Below are positions 48,900-56,764 of a stretch of DNA of 64,000 bases, one piece after another. The DNA is from Paraburkholderia lacunae (lineage in GTDB: Bacteria; Pseudomonadota; Gammaproteobacteria; Burkholderiales; Burkholderiaceae). The stretch is taken from contig NZ_QHKS01000029.1 in assembly GCF_003353175.1 (NCBI RefSeq), forward strand, positions 1 to 64,000. Direction: 5' to 3'. Positions within the stretch are counted from its first letter, which is position 1; the number at the start of each line of letters is the position of its first letter. The notes beneath the pieces were generated by a model, which was given only the letters and a program-made list of their open reading frames with translations, made no database searches and was not told where the DNA came from. The translations under genes and the position numbers were made by a program.

Positions 48900-50504
48900 A
48901 TGAGCGATGCCTTGTCAGCCGGTCCACCGGCTGTCCCCCCCGCCCCGGCGCGCGCCCGTTCGCGCGCGCCGCGCGGCCTGTTCGCGGCAGCAGCACTCAG
49001 CGCTTTGCTGGTGTTGCTGCCGATTGCGTTTACCTTCTGGCGGGCGGCGAGCTTCGGCATCGGCGAAGCGGTCGAACTGATCTTCCGGCCGCTGGTCGGT
49101 GAACTGCTGGTCAACACGCTGCTGATCGCCGTCTCGACCACACTGGCGTCGGCGGTGATCGGCACGGCGGCCGCATGGTTCGTCGAACGCACGCATTTGC
49201 CTGGGCGCCGCGCGTGGGCCGTGCTCAGCGCCGCGCCGCTCGCAATGCCGGCTTTCATCTCCAGCTATGCGTGGGTGTCGTTGAGTCTCGATTTGCAGGA
49301 CTTCGCGGGCGCGTTGCTGGTGCTGACGTCCGCCTATTTCCCGCTCGTCTATCTGCCGGTGGCCGCCGCGTTGCGCGGCATGGACCCGGCGCTCGAAGAA
49401 AGCGCGCGCGCCCTCGGCTGCAACCGCTGGAACACGTTCATCCGCGTGGTGCTGCCGCAATTGCGCCCGGCGCTGCTCGGCGGCATGTTGCTGGTTGCGC
49501 TCGGCGTGCTGTCGGAATTCGGCGCGTTCACGCTGCTGCGCTTTCGCACTTTCACGACGCAAATCTACTCGGAATATCGCACCAGTTTCGACGGCGGCGG
49601 CGCGTCGCTGCTCGCCTGTCTGCTGATCGTGATCTGCCTCGTCGTGCTGGCGTTCGAGTTCCGCGTACGCGGCGCGGCGCGCTATGAACGCGTCGACCGC
49701 GGCACGCGCCGCGCGGTGTTGCGCTACCACCTCGGCGCATGGCGCTGGGTCGTCGCGGCCGGTTTCGCCGCGCTGGCGATCGCGACGCTCGGCGTACCGC
49801 TCGGGATGATTGGCTATTGGCTCACGCAGCCGGGCGCTGCCGCCGTCACGCCGGCTGACGTGTCGCCCGAACTGCTGTTCAACGCGACGCTTTCGTCGCT
49901 CGGTTTCGGCCTCGCCGCCGCCGCGCTTACCACGCTGCTGGTCGTGCCGCTCGCGTTCCTGCTGGTACGCTATCCGACGCGTTTCGCGATGCTGTTCGAG
50001 CGCACGGTATTTCTCGCGCAAGGCATTCCGGGTCTTGTGATCGCACTGGCGATCGTGTCGCTCGCAGTGCACGCGCTGCAACCGCTTTATCAGAGCGCGA
50101 CGCTGCTGGTGATCGCGTATGCCATGCTGTTCATGCCGGTCGCGCTGGTGAGCGTGCGCGCCGCCTTCATGCAGGCGCAACCGCGCCTCGAAGAGACTGC
50201 TCGCGCGCTCGGCCTCAGCTGGTCGCAGACCGTGTTCCGCGTGTTGTTGCCGCTTGCCGGCCCGGGACTCGGCGCGGCGGCGGCGATGGTGTTCATCTCG
50301 GTCGTCACCGAACTCAACGCGACGCTGCTGCTGTCGCCCCTCGACACCCACACGCTCGCGACGCAAGTCTGGGCCGACACATCGACGATGGCGTTCGCCG
50401 CCGCCGCGCCGTATGCTGCGCTTCTGACCGGCATTTCGCTGTTCGCCTCCGGCCTGCTGTTCGCGCTGCTTGGCAAATCGGCGCTGCTCGGCGAGCGCGG
50501 TTGA
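48900..50504 (+). CDS. fbpB: Ferric iron ABC transporter permease (FbpB type)
   Basis: A 534-residue double permease with about twelve helices, formed by two fused BPD domains. Each half carries a coupling loop: EESARALGCNRWNTFIRVVL in the first and EETARALGLSWSQTVFRVLL in the second. Transport would be of ferric iron delivered by FbpA. The start codon directly follows the fbpA stop (no gap), so translation is coupled. Confidence 0.92.
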   Translation: MSDALSAGPPAVPPAPARARSRAPRGLFAAAALSALLVLLPIAFTFWRAASFGIGEAVELIFRPLVGELLVNTLLIAVSTTLASAVIGTAAAWFVERTHLPGRRAWAVLSAAPLAMPAFISSYAWVSLSLDLQDFAGALLVLTSAYFPLVYLPVAAALRGMDPALEESARALGCNRWNTFIRVVLPQLRPALLGGMLLVALGVLSEFGAFTLLRFRTFTTQIYSEYRTSFDGGGASLLACLLIVICLVVLAFEFRVRGAARYERVDRGTRRAVLRYHLGAWRWVVAAGFAALAIATLGVPLGMIGYWLTQPGAAAVTPADVSPELLFNATLSSLGFGLAAAALTTLLVVPLAFLLVRYPTRFAMLFERTVFLAQGIPGLVIALAIVSLAVHALQPLYQSATLLVIAYAMLFMPVALVSVRAAFMQAQPRLEETARALGLSWSQTVFRVLLPLAGPGLGAAAAMVFISVVTELNATLLLSPLDTHTLATQVWADTSTMAFAAAAPYAALLTGISLFASGLLFALLGKSALLGERG

Positions 50505-50543
50505 CGCCAACGCTCGGGCCGGGCATTTTTTCATCGGATTTTC

Positions 50544-51602
50544 ATGAGCGAACTTCGTATCCGCGGACTGCAAAAATCGTTCGACGGCCACCCGGTGCTG
50601 CACGGCATCGATCTGTCCGTCGAACGCGGCACGCTGCTCGCGCTGCTTGGGCCGTCCGGCAGCGGCAAGACCACCCTGCTGCGCGTGCTGTGCGGCTTCG
50701 AACACGCGGACGGCGGCAGCGTCGAAATCGACGGCCGACTCGTGACCGGCAAGAACCTGCATGTGCCGTCCGAACAGCGCCGCATCGGTTATGTACCGCA
50801 GGAAGGCGCGCTGTTTCCGCATCTTTCCGTGGCGGACAACATCGTGTTCGGCCTGCCGCGTGCGCAACGCCGCGCGCGGCATCGCGTGGCCGAATTGCTC
50901 GAACTGGTGGGCTTGCCGGCGAACTTCGGCGAACGCGCGCCGCAGCAACTGTCCGGCGGCCAGCAGCAGCGAGTCGCGCTGGCCCGGGCGCTCGCGCCGT
51001 CGCCCACCCTGGTGATGCTCGACGAGCCGTTCTCGTCGCTCGACGCAGCCTTGCGGCTCGAGACGCGGCAAGCGGTGGCCAGCGCGCTGGCCGCGACCGG
51101 TGCGACGGCCGTGCTGGTCACGCACGATCAATCGGAAGCGTTGTCGCTCGGCCATGAAGTCGCCGTGCTGTGGCAAGGCAAGCTGATCCAGAAGGCGACG
51201 CCGGAGACGTTGTACCGGCGGCCGGTGACGCGCGAACTGGCCTCGTTTGTCGGCGAAGCGGTGCTGCTGCCGGGTGTGGTCGAACACGATCGCGTGACGT
51301 GCGAGCTGGGCGATTTGCCGTTGTGCGCGCCGCTGGGCAATGGCGCCGTCGACGTGATGGTGCGGCCCGAGCAGATCCGTCTGCTGCGCGCGGACGAAAC
51401 AATCGCGAATGGGACGGCAGCGCATGATGCCGTCGTGCTGGACATCGTCTTCCAGGGGCAGGACGCGGGTGTCGCGCTGCAATTGCAGTCGGCCGCACGG
51501 ACCGTGGTGCGCGCTCGCGTGCCGGGCTATCTGACGCCGCAGCCGGGCGAGCGTGTCAGGTTCGCCGTCGATGGCGACGTGACGGCCTATCGTCGCGATT
51601 GA
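50544..51602 (+). CDS. fbpC: Ferric iron ABC transporter ATP-binding protein (FbpC type)
   Basis: A 352-residue ATPase. Walker A is LLGPSGSGKTTLLRVLCGFE, the Q loop IGYVPQEGALFPHLSVADNI, the signature QQLSGGQQQRVALARALAPS, Walker B TLVMLDEPFSSLDAALRLET and the switch His in VLVTHDQSEALSLGHEVAVL. A C-terminal TOBE-like regulatory domain follows (MVRPEQIRLLRADETI). It completes the FbpABC importer. Its stop codon lies at the start of the 13-bp array 51601-51652. Confidence 0.93.
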   Translation: MSELRIRGLQKSFDGHPVLHGIDLSVERGTLLALLGPSGSGKTTLLRVLCGFEHADGGSVEIDGRLVTGKNLHVPSEQRRIGYVPQEGALFPHLSVADNIVFGLPRAQRRARHRVAELLELVGLPANFGERAPQQLSGGQQQRVALARALAPSPTLVMLDEPFSSLDAALRLETRQAVASALAATGATAVLVTHDQSEALSLGHEVAVLWQGKLIQKATPETLYRRPVTRELASFVGEAVLLPGVVEHDRVTCELGDLPLCAPLGNGAVDVMVRPEQIRLLRADETIANGTAAHDAVVLDIVFQGQDAGVALQLQSAARTVVRARVPGYLTPQPGERVRFAVDGDVTAYRRD

Positions 51603-51652
51603 CGGACGCGATTAACGGACGCGATTGAGGGACGCGATTGACGGACGCGTTA
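51601..51652. repeat. 13-bp tandem array between convergent genes
   Basis: GACGGACGCGATT is repeated about four times (AACGGACGCGATT, GAGGGACGCGATT, GACGGACGCGTTA). It occupies nearly all of the 47-nt gap between fbpC and the LysR gene, and both stop codons fall within it (TGA at 51600-51602; TAA on the reverse strand at 51650-51652). Confidence 0.88.
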
Positions 51653-52546
51653 CGCGGACGCCGCCGCACCCTGAGTGCGCGTCGTGGGCGGACGCAGCGA
51701 CAAGTCCTGCACCATCTGCGCGGCCAGATAGTCGCACGTGGGCCGATCCGATTTGGCGCTGCGCGCCACCACGATTTCCAGCGGCGCGATTTTCGGCAAA
51801 CCTTGCGCTTCGCCGAGCATCGCCAGCCGCGACGGCACGCTGCAACGCGTCAGCGCAATCACCGACAATCCCGCATCCACCGTCGCCACGAGACCCATCA
51901 GGCTTGCGCTGCTGAACGCGGCCCGATAACGGATCCGCGCGCCGTCGAGTGCGGCCAGCGTATGCTGGCGCGCGACGCAACCCGGCTCGTAGAGTCCCAC
52001 CGGCAACGGCGACGCCGCCAGCACCGGCGTATCCACCGAAGCCCCCACCCACACCATCGGCTCGCTGCGCACGAATTCGCCGCGCAACTTGCGGTCGCGC
52101 GTGACGAAGGCGAGATCGATCCTGTTATCCGCCAGCATCGGCGCAAGCGACGTGCTCTGCGCGCAGACGATCTCGATCTCCACGTGCGGATACAGATTCG
52201 AAAAGCGCCGCAATACCGGCGACAGCAACGACGACACGTAGTCGTCAGGTGCGCCGAGCACCACCCGCCCGGTCACCTCGGGCCGCACGATCGCCGACCA
52301 CGCTTCCTCATGCAAAGCCAGCACTTGCCGCGCGTACTCGAGCAGCGTATTGCCGGGCCGCGTGAGCGCGAGATTGCGCGTATCGCGGGCGAACAGCGTG
52401 GTGCCGAGCATGGTTTCGAGCCGCTTGATCTGCATGCTGACCGCCGCCTGCGAGCGATGCACGGTGACCGACGCCTTCGTGAAGCTGCCCGCCTCCACCA
52501 CCGCAATGAAGGTGCGCAGCAAATCGACGTCGAAATCGGGATGCAT
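51650..52546 (-). CDS. LysR family transcriptional regulator
   Basis: A 298-residue regulator. The helix-turn-helix (VDLLRTFIAVVEAGSFTKAS, VTVHRSQAAVSMQIKRLETM, LGTTLFARDTRNLALT) is followed by the effector domain (GRVVLGAPDDYVSSLLSPVL; RIDLAFVTRDRKLRGEFVRS). The adjacent divergent gene at 52648 encodes an EamA exporter, which is a common LysR-exporter pairing and the probable target. The inducer is unknown. The stop codon lies in a 13-bp tandem array. Confidence 0.9.
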   Translation of the reverse strand: MHPDFDVDLLRTFIAVVEAGSFTKASVTVHRSQAAVSMQIKRLETMLGTTLFARDTRNLALTRPGNTLLEYARQVLALHEEAWSAIVRPEVTGRVVLGAPDDYVSSLLSPVLRRFSNLYPHVEIEIVCAQSTSLAPMLADNRIDLAFVTRDRKLRGEFVRSEPMVWVGASVDTPVLAASPLPVGLYEPGCVARQHTLAALDGARIRYRAAFSSASLMGLVATVDAGLSVIALTRCSVPSRLAMLGEAQGLPKIAPLEIVVARSAKSDRPTCDYLAAQMVQDLSLRPPTTRTQGAAASA

Positions 52547-52647
52547 GATTTATCAATCCGGCTTATGGGATTTCTCAATTTAATTCGTTTGCCGGTGCCA
52601 TGCAAGCCGCACGATACTTGAGACTCACTGTCACGGAGCCGCTTCGC

Positions 52648-53568
52648 ATGTCCCTCACCCAACGTCAACAAGGCGCCGTCACGCTGGCCAGTGGCGGGCT
52701 GTTGATGGGCACGCTCGGCGTGTTCGTCGAGGAAGCGCGGCTCGACGCGCTCACGCTGGTGTTCTTTCGCTGCCTGTTCGGTTTTCTTGCGCTCGCAGCG
52801 TATTGCGCCTGGAAGGGTTTCTTCACGCGTCAGCACTTCACGCGGCGCACCGTCGTGCTGGCGCTGATCTCCGGCCTGCTGATGGTCACGCAGTGGGTCG
52901 GTTTCTTCGATGCGATTCATCGCACCAGCATCGCCGTCGCGACCGTGGTGTTTCATGTGCAGCCTTTCTGGGTCGTGCTGATCGGCGCTGCGCTCTTCAA
53001 CGAACAGCTCGGCATGGACCGGCTCGGCTGGATCGCGACTGCGTTCGTCGGACTCGTGCTCGCGTCGGGCGTCGCGGCCACCGCCAATTTGCAGGGCCAC
53101 GCGAGCTATCTGATCGGCATCGGCGAAGCGTTGGCGGGCTCGGTGCTGTACGCGGGCGTCACGCTGATCGCCAAAGGGCTCGGCAATTTGCGGCCGCACT
53201 TGTTGACGCTCGCGCAATGCTTCGTGGGCGTGGTGTGCCTGCCGTTCATCGCGCCGCTTGGCGCCGTGCACATCGGGCCGATGCAGTGGTTCTGGCTGGT
53301 CGGCATGGGCGTGTTGCACACAGGATTGTCGTATGTGCTGATCTACGGCGCGCTGCCCAGGCTGACGACGCCCGTCATCGCCGTGTTGCTGTTCGTGTAT
53401 CCGCTGACGGCGATCGTGGTCGACGCCGTTGTGTACGGACGGGCGCTGTCGCTGCCGCAACTCGCGGGCATGGCGCTGATCGTGGTGGCGAGTCTGGGTG
53501 TCAATCTCGGCTGGCCGCTGCTTTCGATGTGGCGGCCTGGCGGACCGGCGCGGCGTCACGCCGAGTGA
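52648..53568 (+). CDS. EamA/DMT family exporter
   Basis: A 306-residue inner-membrane protein with ten predicted helices in two EamA repeats: first half VTLASGGLLMGTLGVFVEEA to WIATAFVGLVLASGVAATAN, second half YLIGIGEALAGSVLYAGVTL to QLAGMALIVVASLGVNLGWP. Such proteins export amino acids or other metabolites, or drugs. I use the ATG at 52648 because ACGGAG lies 9 nt upstream; an in-frame ATG at 52600 has none. It diverges from a LysR regulator. Confidence 0.88.
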   Translation: MSLTQRQQGAVTLASGGLLMGTLGVFVEEARLDALTLVFFRCLFGFLALAAYCAWKGFFTRQHFTRRTVVLALISGLLMVTQWVGFFDAIHRTSIAVATVVFHVQPFWVVLIGAALFNEQLGMDRLGWIATAFVGLVLASGVAATANLQGHASYLIGIGEALAGSVLYAGVTLIAKGLGNLRPHLLTLAQCFVGVVCLPFIAPLGAVHIGPMQWFWLVGMGVLHTGLSYVLIYGALPRLTTPVIAVLLFVYPLTAIVVDAVVYGRALSLPQLAGMALIVVASLGVNLGWPLLSMWRPGGPARRHAE

Positions 53569-53648
53569 GGTTCAGCCACGCTGCTTGCAGGCGGACCGCG
53601 CGCGACTGGACTTTCAGGTGCTGCCGGCGTTGAAGGCGTTGAACGAAC

Positions 53649-53676
53649 AACCGGGCGTTGCGCCCGGTTTTTTTTA
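53649..53676 (+). terminator. Rho-independent terminator
   Basis: AACCGGGCG (53649-53657) and CGCCCGGTT (about 53660-53668) form a 9-bp GC-rich stem with a TTG loop, followed by a run of eight T. It is a textbook terminator for forward transcription of the EamA gene ending at 53568, and it stands directly at the end of the convergent toxin gene. Confidence 0.9.
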
Positions 53677-53979
53677 GTCGTCGTAGTGAAAGCGGCAGGC
53701 AATCACATAGACCTTTCCGTCTCTCGGCATATAAACCAGCCGATCCGAGTGCGTGATGCGGCGCGACCAGAATCCGCTTAAGCTGCCGACCAGCGCCTCC
53801 GGTTTTCCCGTGCCGCTATAGGGATCGCGCCGGCATTCCTCGAGCAACGCATTGATCTTGCGCAACACCTTCCTGTCGGCGTCCTGCCAATACAGATAAT
53901 CGTCCCACGCTTCGTCGGTAAACATAAAAACGCTATCAGCCTTTGCGGCCTCCTGGTTTCGGCTTTTCTGTTTGTTCAT
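53674..53979 (-). CDS. yoeB: YoeB-type toxin (Txe/YoeB family)
   Basis: A 101-residue protein, a RelE-superfamily ribosome-dependent mRNA interferase. DEAWDDYLYWQDADRKVLRK, then INALLEECRRDPYSGTGKPE, LSGFWSRRITHSDRLVYMPR and VIACRFHYDD match YoeB, including the C-terminal His-Tyr of the active site. YoeB usually begins about three residues before TDEAWDDYLYW. The in-frame ATG at 53925 would truncate the first strand, so I take the ATG at 53979, which overlaps the antitoxin gene by 44 nt. An AGGAGG lies between the two but has no start codon at normal distance. Confidence 0.85.
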   Translation of the reverse strand: MNKQKSRNQEAAKADSVFMFTDEAWDDYLYWQDADRKVLRKINALLEECRRDPYSGTGKPEALVGSLSGFWSRRITHSDRLVYMPRDGKVYVIACRFHYDD

Positions 53980-54229
53980 CGATCAGCAGTTCACGCGCAA
54001 CCGCACTGCCGGCATTCATTTGGGCAATAGACTTGGCAAGCCGCTGGGCGTTCTTCGACGAACTCAATAGATACAAGGTCTCCTGCATCGCATTGAAATC
54101 CTCGAGCGAAACCATGACCACACTCTCGCCGCTCTGCCGGGTTATCAGCATGGGCGTGTGATCGCGGCAAACGTCGTCCATCGCTTGCTTAAAGCCGGCA
54201 CGCGCCTCGCTATAAGTAAGGACGTTCAT
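53936..54229 (-). CDS. yefM: YefM/Phd-type antitoxin
   Basis: A 97-residue protein. The N-terminal Phd/YefM DNA-binding fold reads MNVLTYSEARAGFKQAMDDV and PMLITRQSGESVVMVSLEDF, followed by NAMQETLYLLSSSKNAQRLA and an acidic, proline-rich C-terminus that would wrap the toxin. It neutralises YoeB and represses the operon. The ATG at 54229 gives the standard family N-terminus; a longer frame from 54274 is rejected. Paired TGTAC/GTACA motifs lie upstream. Confidence 0.88.
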   Translation of the reverse strand: MNVLTYSEARAGFKQAMDDVCRDHTPMLITRQSGESVVMVSLEDFNAMQETLYLLSSSKNAQRLAKSIAQMNAGSAVARELLIDEQTEKPKPGGRKG

Positions 54230-54377
54230 TCGTTTTCTCGACCTGAGAGGTTGCCCTCCAGTCGCTCCTGTCAAAAAGTCAGAGATGGTTCCACCGCCAA
54301 TCGGATTTCTTCTCCCCCAGCGGCAGCCAGATAAGCCGGTGACCCGAATGAAAAATCATTCCGAGCCACGCAATCAT

Positions 54378-54396
54378 TGTACAGACCACCGTACAA
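54378..54396. promoter_or_regulatory. Candidate YefM-YoeB operator
   Basis: TTGTACAGACCACCGTACAA contains TTGTAC (54378-54383) and GTACAA (54391-54396) as inverted repeats. In E. coli the YefM operators are built on TGTACA hexamers, and TGTACA is present here. The site lies about 150 nt upstream of the antitoxin start in an otherwise featureless gap (54230-54493). Confidence 0.55.
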
Positions 54397-54493
54397 GTCA
54401 GCAAACCCAAAAATGGCGGAGGAACGCGTCGTCTAACCGACAGAAAGCATGCCCGCTAGCACCCATGCCCGCCACTCGGCCAAACGGCCAACC

Positions 54494-55795
54494 TCACTGC
54501 GGCAACTCCTCCCCCATCGTCTCCGGCGCAAACGGAATCACAAACAGGCCGGCGACAAAGACCAACGCCGTCAACGCCACCGGCACGCCAAGCGTATGCA
54601 TATGCAGCACGGCCGCGCCGAGCAAAAAATTGACGCCCGCACCGACAAACCGTCCGAACGATGTACAGAACGCGAACGCCGTCGCCCGCACGCGGGTCTC
54701 GAACTGCTCCGGCAGCCACAAGCTGAACAGCGCGAAATTACCGCCGAAAAAGCCGAGCACGAAGAGCCACGCGATGAACGGCGCAAGTCCATTGGGCAGA
54801 TAGAACGCCCAGCCGAAACTGCCGACGATCGACACCGCCATCCCCGTGAAGTAAATCGCCAGCGTCTTCTTGCGGCCGAATCGCTCGGCGAGCAACGGCA
54901 AGGTGAGACAGCCGAGAATCGTCGCGATCGATAGCAAGCCGGTGGCAAGCGACGCCGTCCTGATCGCGTCGTTCTTGGCCATGCCGGCGCGCGTCGCTAG
55001 CTGAATCACCGCGGACGGTTCATACACCGCGCCCGCCCACAAGCCGATAATCGCAATCGTCAGCAGAATGCACGCAACCCACGTGCGGCGCCGATAAGTC
55101 GGCCCGAGAATCTCGTGCAGCGGTTTGGCGCGCCCGGCGCTCGCTTCGGCCTTCTGCCACTTCTCCGACTCTTTCACGCGCAGCAGGATCAGAATCGCGA
55201 CCACCACCGGTACCGCGCCGGTCAGGAACATCGCGCGCCAGCCGTAATGCACGCCGATCGTGTAGTTGAGCGCGGCGGCCAGAAAAAAGCCCGCGTAGTA
55301 GCCCGTTTGCAGATAGCCTGCGCCCATCTTGCGGCGATCTTCCGGCCACGACTCGGCCACATAAGTGCCCGCCAACGCCCACTCGCCGCCAATGCCGACA
55401 CCGGCAATGAAGCGGTAGATGCCGAGCTCCCACACGTTGTGCGACGTCGCCGCAAGCCCCGTAAAAATGGCGAACGTGAAGATCGTGCCCGCCAGCACCC
55501 TGGTGCGCCCAAAGCGGTCGGCGAGCGGGCCCCAGATGAACGACAGCCCCCACCCGACCAGAAACAGCGCGAACAGAATCGAACCGGCAAGGCCGACGTT
55601 CGCGGGCGTCGCCGCATAGCCGGAGCGCGGCAGCAGCTCGGTCAGGGCCGGCGTCAGAACGAGCGCGTAGATGAACGAATCCATCCCGTCGAGCGTCCAG
55701 CCGGCCCACGCTCCCCAAAAACCTACAATTTGCGAACGATTGAGCGGCGTGCGACGCCGTGCAACCGGCGTGCGGTCGGTCAGTGAATTCATCAT
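54494..55795 (-). CDS. MFS transporter (metabolite:H+ symporter type), linked to the mdc cluster
   Basis: A 433-residue transporter with twelve helices. Typical MFS signatures are GPLADRFGRTRVLAGTIFTF (loop 2-3), GVGIGGEWALAGTYVAESWP and AERFGRKKTLAIYFTGMAVS. It belongs to the branch containing aromatic-acid, sialic-acid and dicarboxylate symporters. It diverges from the MdcY-type regulator and the malonate decarboxylase genes. Since no MdcLM, MdcF or MadLM malonate carrier is present here, it is the best candidate for malonate uptake, by inference. Two adjacent ATG codons (55795, 55792) follow AGGAG; the second has the better spacing. Confidence 0.85.
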   Translation of the reverse strand: MMNSLTDRTPVARRRTPLNRSQIVGFWGAWAGWTLDGMDSFIYALVLTPALTELLPRSGYAATPANVGLAGSILFALFLVGWGLSFIWGPLADRFGRTRVLAGTIFTFAIFTGLAATSHNVWELGIYRFIAGVGIGGEWALAGTYVAESWPEDRRKMGAGYLQTGYYAGFFLAAALNYTIGVHYGWRAMFLTGAVPVVVAILILLRVKESEKWQKAEASAGRAKPLHEILGPTYRRRTWVACILLTIAIIGLWAGAVYEPSAVIQLATRAGMAKNDAIRTASLATGLLSIATILGCLTLPLLAERFGRKKTLAIYFTGMAVSIVGSFGWAFYLPNGLAPFIAWLFVLGFFGGNFALFSLWLPEQFETRVRATAFAFCTSFGRFVGAGVNFLLGAAVLHMHTLGVPVALTALVFVAGLFVIPFAPETMGEELPQ

Positions 55796-55966
55796 GCTCC
55801 TCCAGCCCTACAAAGTTGGCGTACTTGGCGTACATATCGGGAACGACGGGATGGCGCGCTTGTGGTGGAGTTGAATTGCCCCGTTGCAACCACGGCGAGG
55901 GACATTGCCGGCGGCCCGATGGAAAACATTCCGGGTTTGCCCGCCTGTAAAACGCGTCTTTTTATA

Positions 55967-55972
55967 TATAAT
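55967..55972 (+). promoter_or_regulatory. Candidate -10 box of the MdcY-type gene
   Basis: TATAAT at 55967-55972, inside an AT-rich tract, ends 10 nt before the ATG at 55983. Transcription would then start about 3-5 nt before or at the start codon. No Shine-Dalgarno is present, so the message may be leaderless. No convincing -35 element is visible. Confidence 0.5.
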
Positions 55973-55982
55973 ATTTGATCTT

Positions 55983-56756
55983 ATGAGCGACGCAACAGAT
56001 GGTTTTCCCCTGGACGCCCCGGCGCGCACCCCGCTTCTAGCCGCGGCGGCGCCGCGCGAAAGCACGTCCCGCGTTATTGCGGAGGCGCTGCGCGCGGCGA
56101 TTGTCGACGGCACGCTGGCGCCTGGTGCGCCGCTGCGGCAAGACGCCATTGCGCGGCATTTCTCGGTCAGCGCCATTCCTGTGCGCGAAGCGCTGCGCCA
56201 GTTGGAAAGCGAAGGCTGGGCAAAGGCGGCGGTGCATAAAGGCGCCACCGTCGCGCCGTTGTCGGCGGATGAAGCACGCGAAATCTACGAGATCCGGTCC
56301 GCGCTGGAGAGCCTCGCCATTGGTCTCGCGATTCCGAATCACACTGCCGCCACGCTGAGCGTATCCGTCGAGCTGTGCCGCGCGGCCGAACGTGAAGCCG
56401 ATCCGTCGCTGTACGTTGCGCGCAATGCCGCGTTTCACATGAGCCTGTACGCGCCCGCTGCCCGTCCGCAACTCGAGGACATGATCGGCGCCTTGCATCG
56501 GCGCGGTGAGCGGTATCTGCGGCTGAAGTTCGGGCTGCCGTCGTACAAGGGCGAATCCGACGAAGAGCACGCCGCCTTGCTCGATGCGGTGCAGCGTCGC
56601 GACGTGCCCGCTGCACAAGCGCTGGTCGTCGCGCATCTGCTCGGCACAGGCGACCTGCTCTACCGCTTTCTGACCGAACGCGCGCAGGCGGAAGCCGCGC
56701 TAGCGAATCAACCCAAGCCGCGCGGCAGACGCACGCGCACCACCACCGGGAGCTGA
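55983..56756 (+). CDS. mdcY: GntR family regulator (FadR subfamily), MdcY-like
   Basis: A 257-residue regulator. The winged helix (TSRVIAEALRAAIVDGTLAP, then GAPLRQDAIARHFSVSAIPV, REALRQLESEGWAKAAVHKG) is followed by the FCD ligand domain (ARNAAFHMSLYAPAARPQLE; DEEHAALLDAVQRRDVPAAQ) whose His residues hold a metal. MdcY represses malonate decarboxylase genes in Acinetobacter. Here the gene lies 8 nt upstream of mdcA and diverges from the MFS transporter, so it could control both. The start codon has no ribosome-binding site but a TATAAT close upstream. Confidence 0.88.
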   Translation: MSDATDGFPLDAPARTPLLAAAAPRESTSRVIAEALRAAIVDGTLAPGAPLRQDAIARHFSVSAIPVREALRQLESEGWAKAAVHKGATVAPLSADEAREIYEIRSALESLAIGLAIPNHTAATLSVSVELCRAAEREADPSLYVARNAAFHMSLYAPAARPQLEDMIGALHRRGERYLRLKFGLPSYKGESDEEHAALLDAVQRRDVPAAQALVVAHLLGTGDLLYRFLTERAQAEAALANQPKPRGRRTRTTTGS

Positions 56757-56764
56757 ATCCGCCG

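Noticed and set aside
48915..51482. 855-codon open frame on the reverse strand of fbpB-fbpC
   Set aside because: It is antisense to two genes with clear ABC-transporter motifs, is extremely rich in Arg, Gln and Ala, and has no recognisable domain. Long antisense frames are expected at this GC content.
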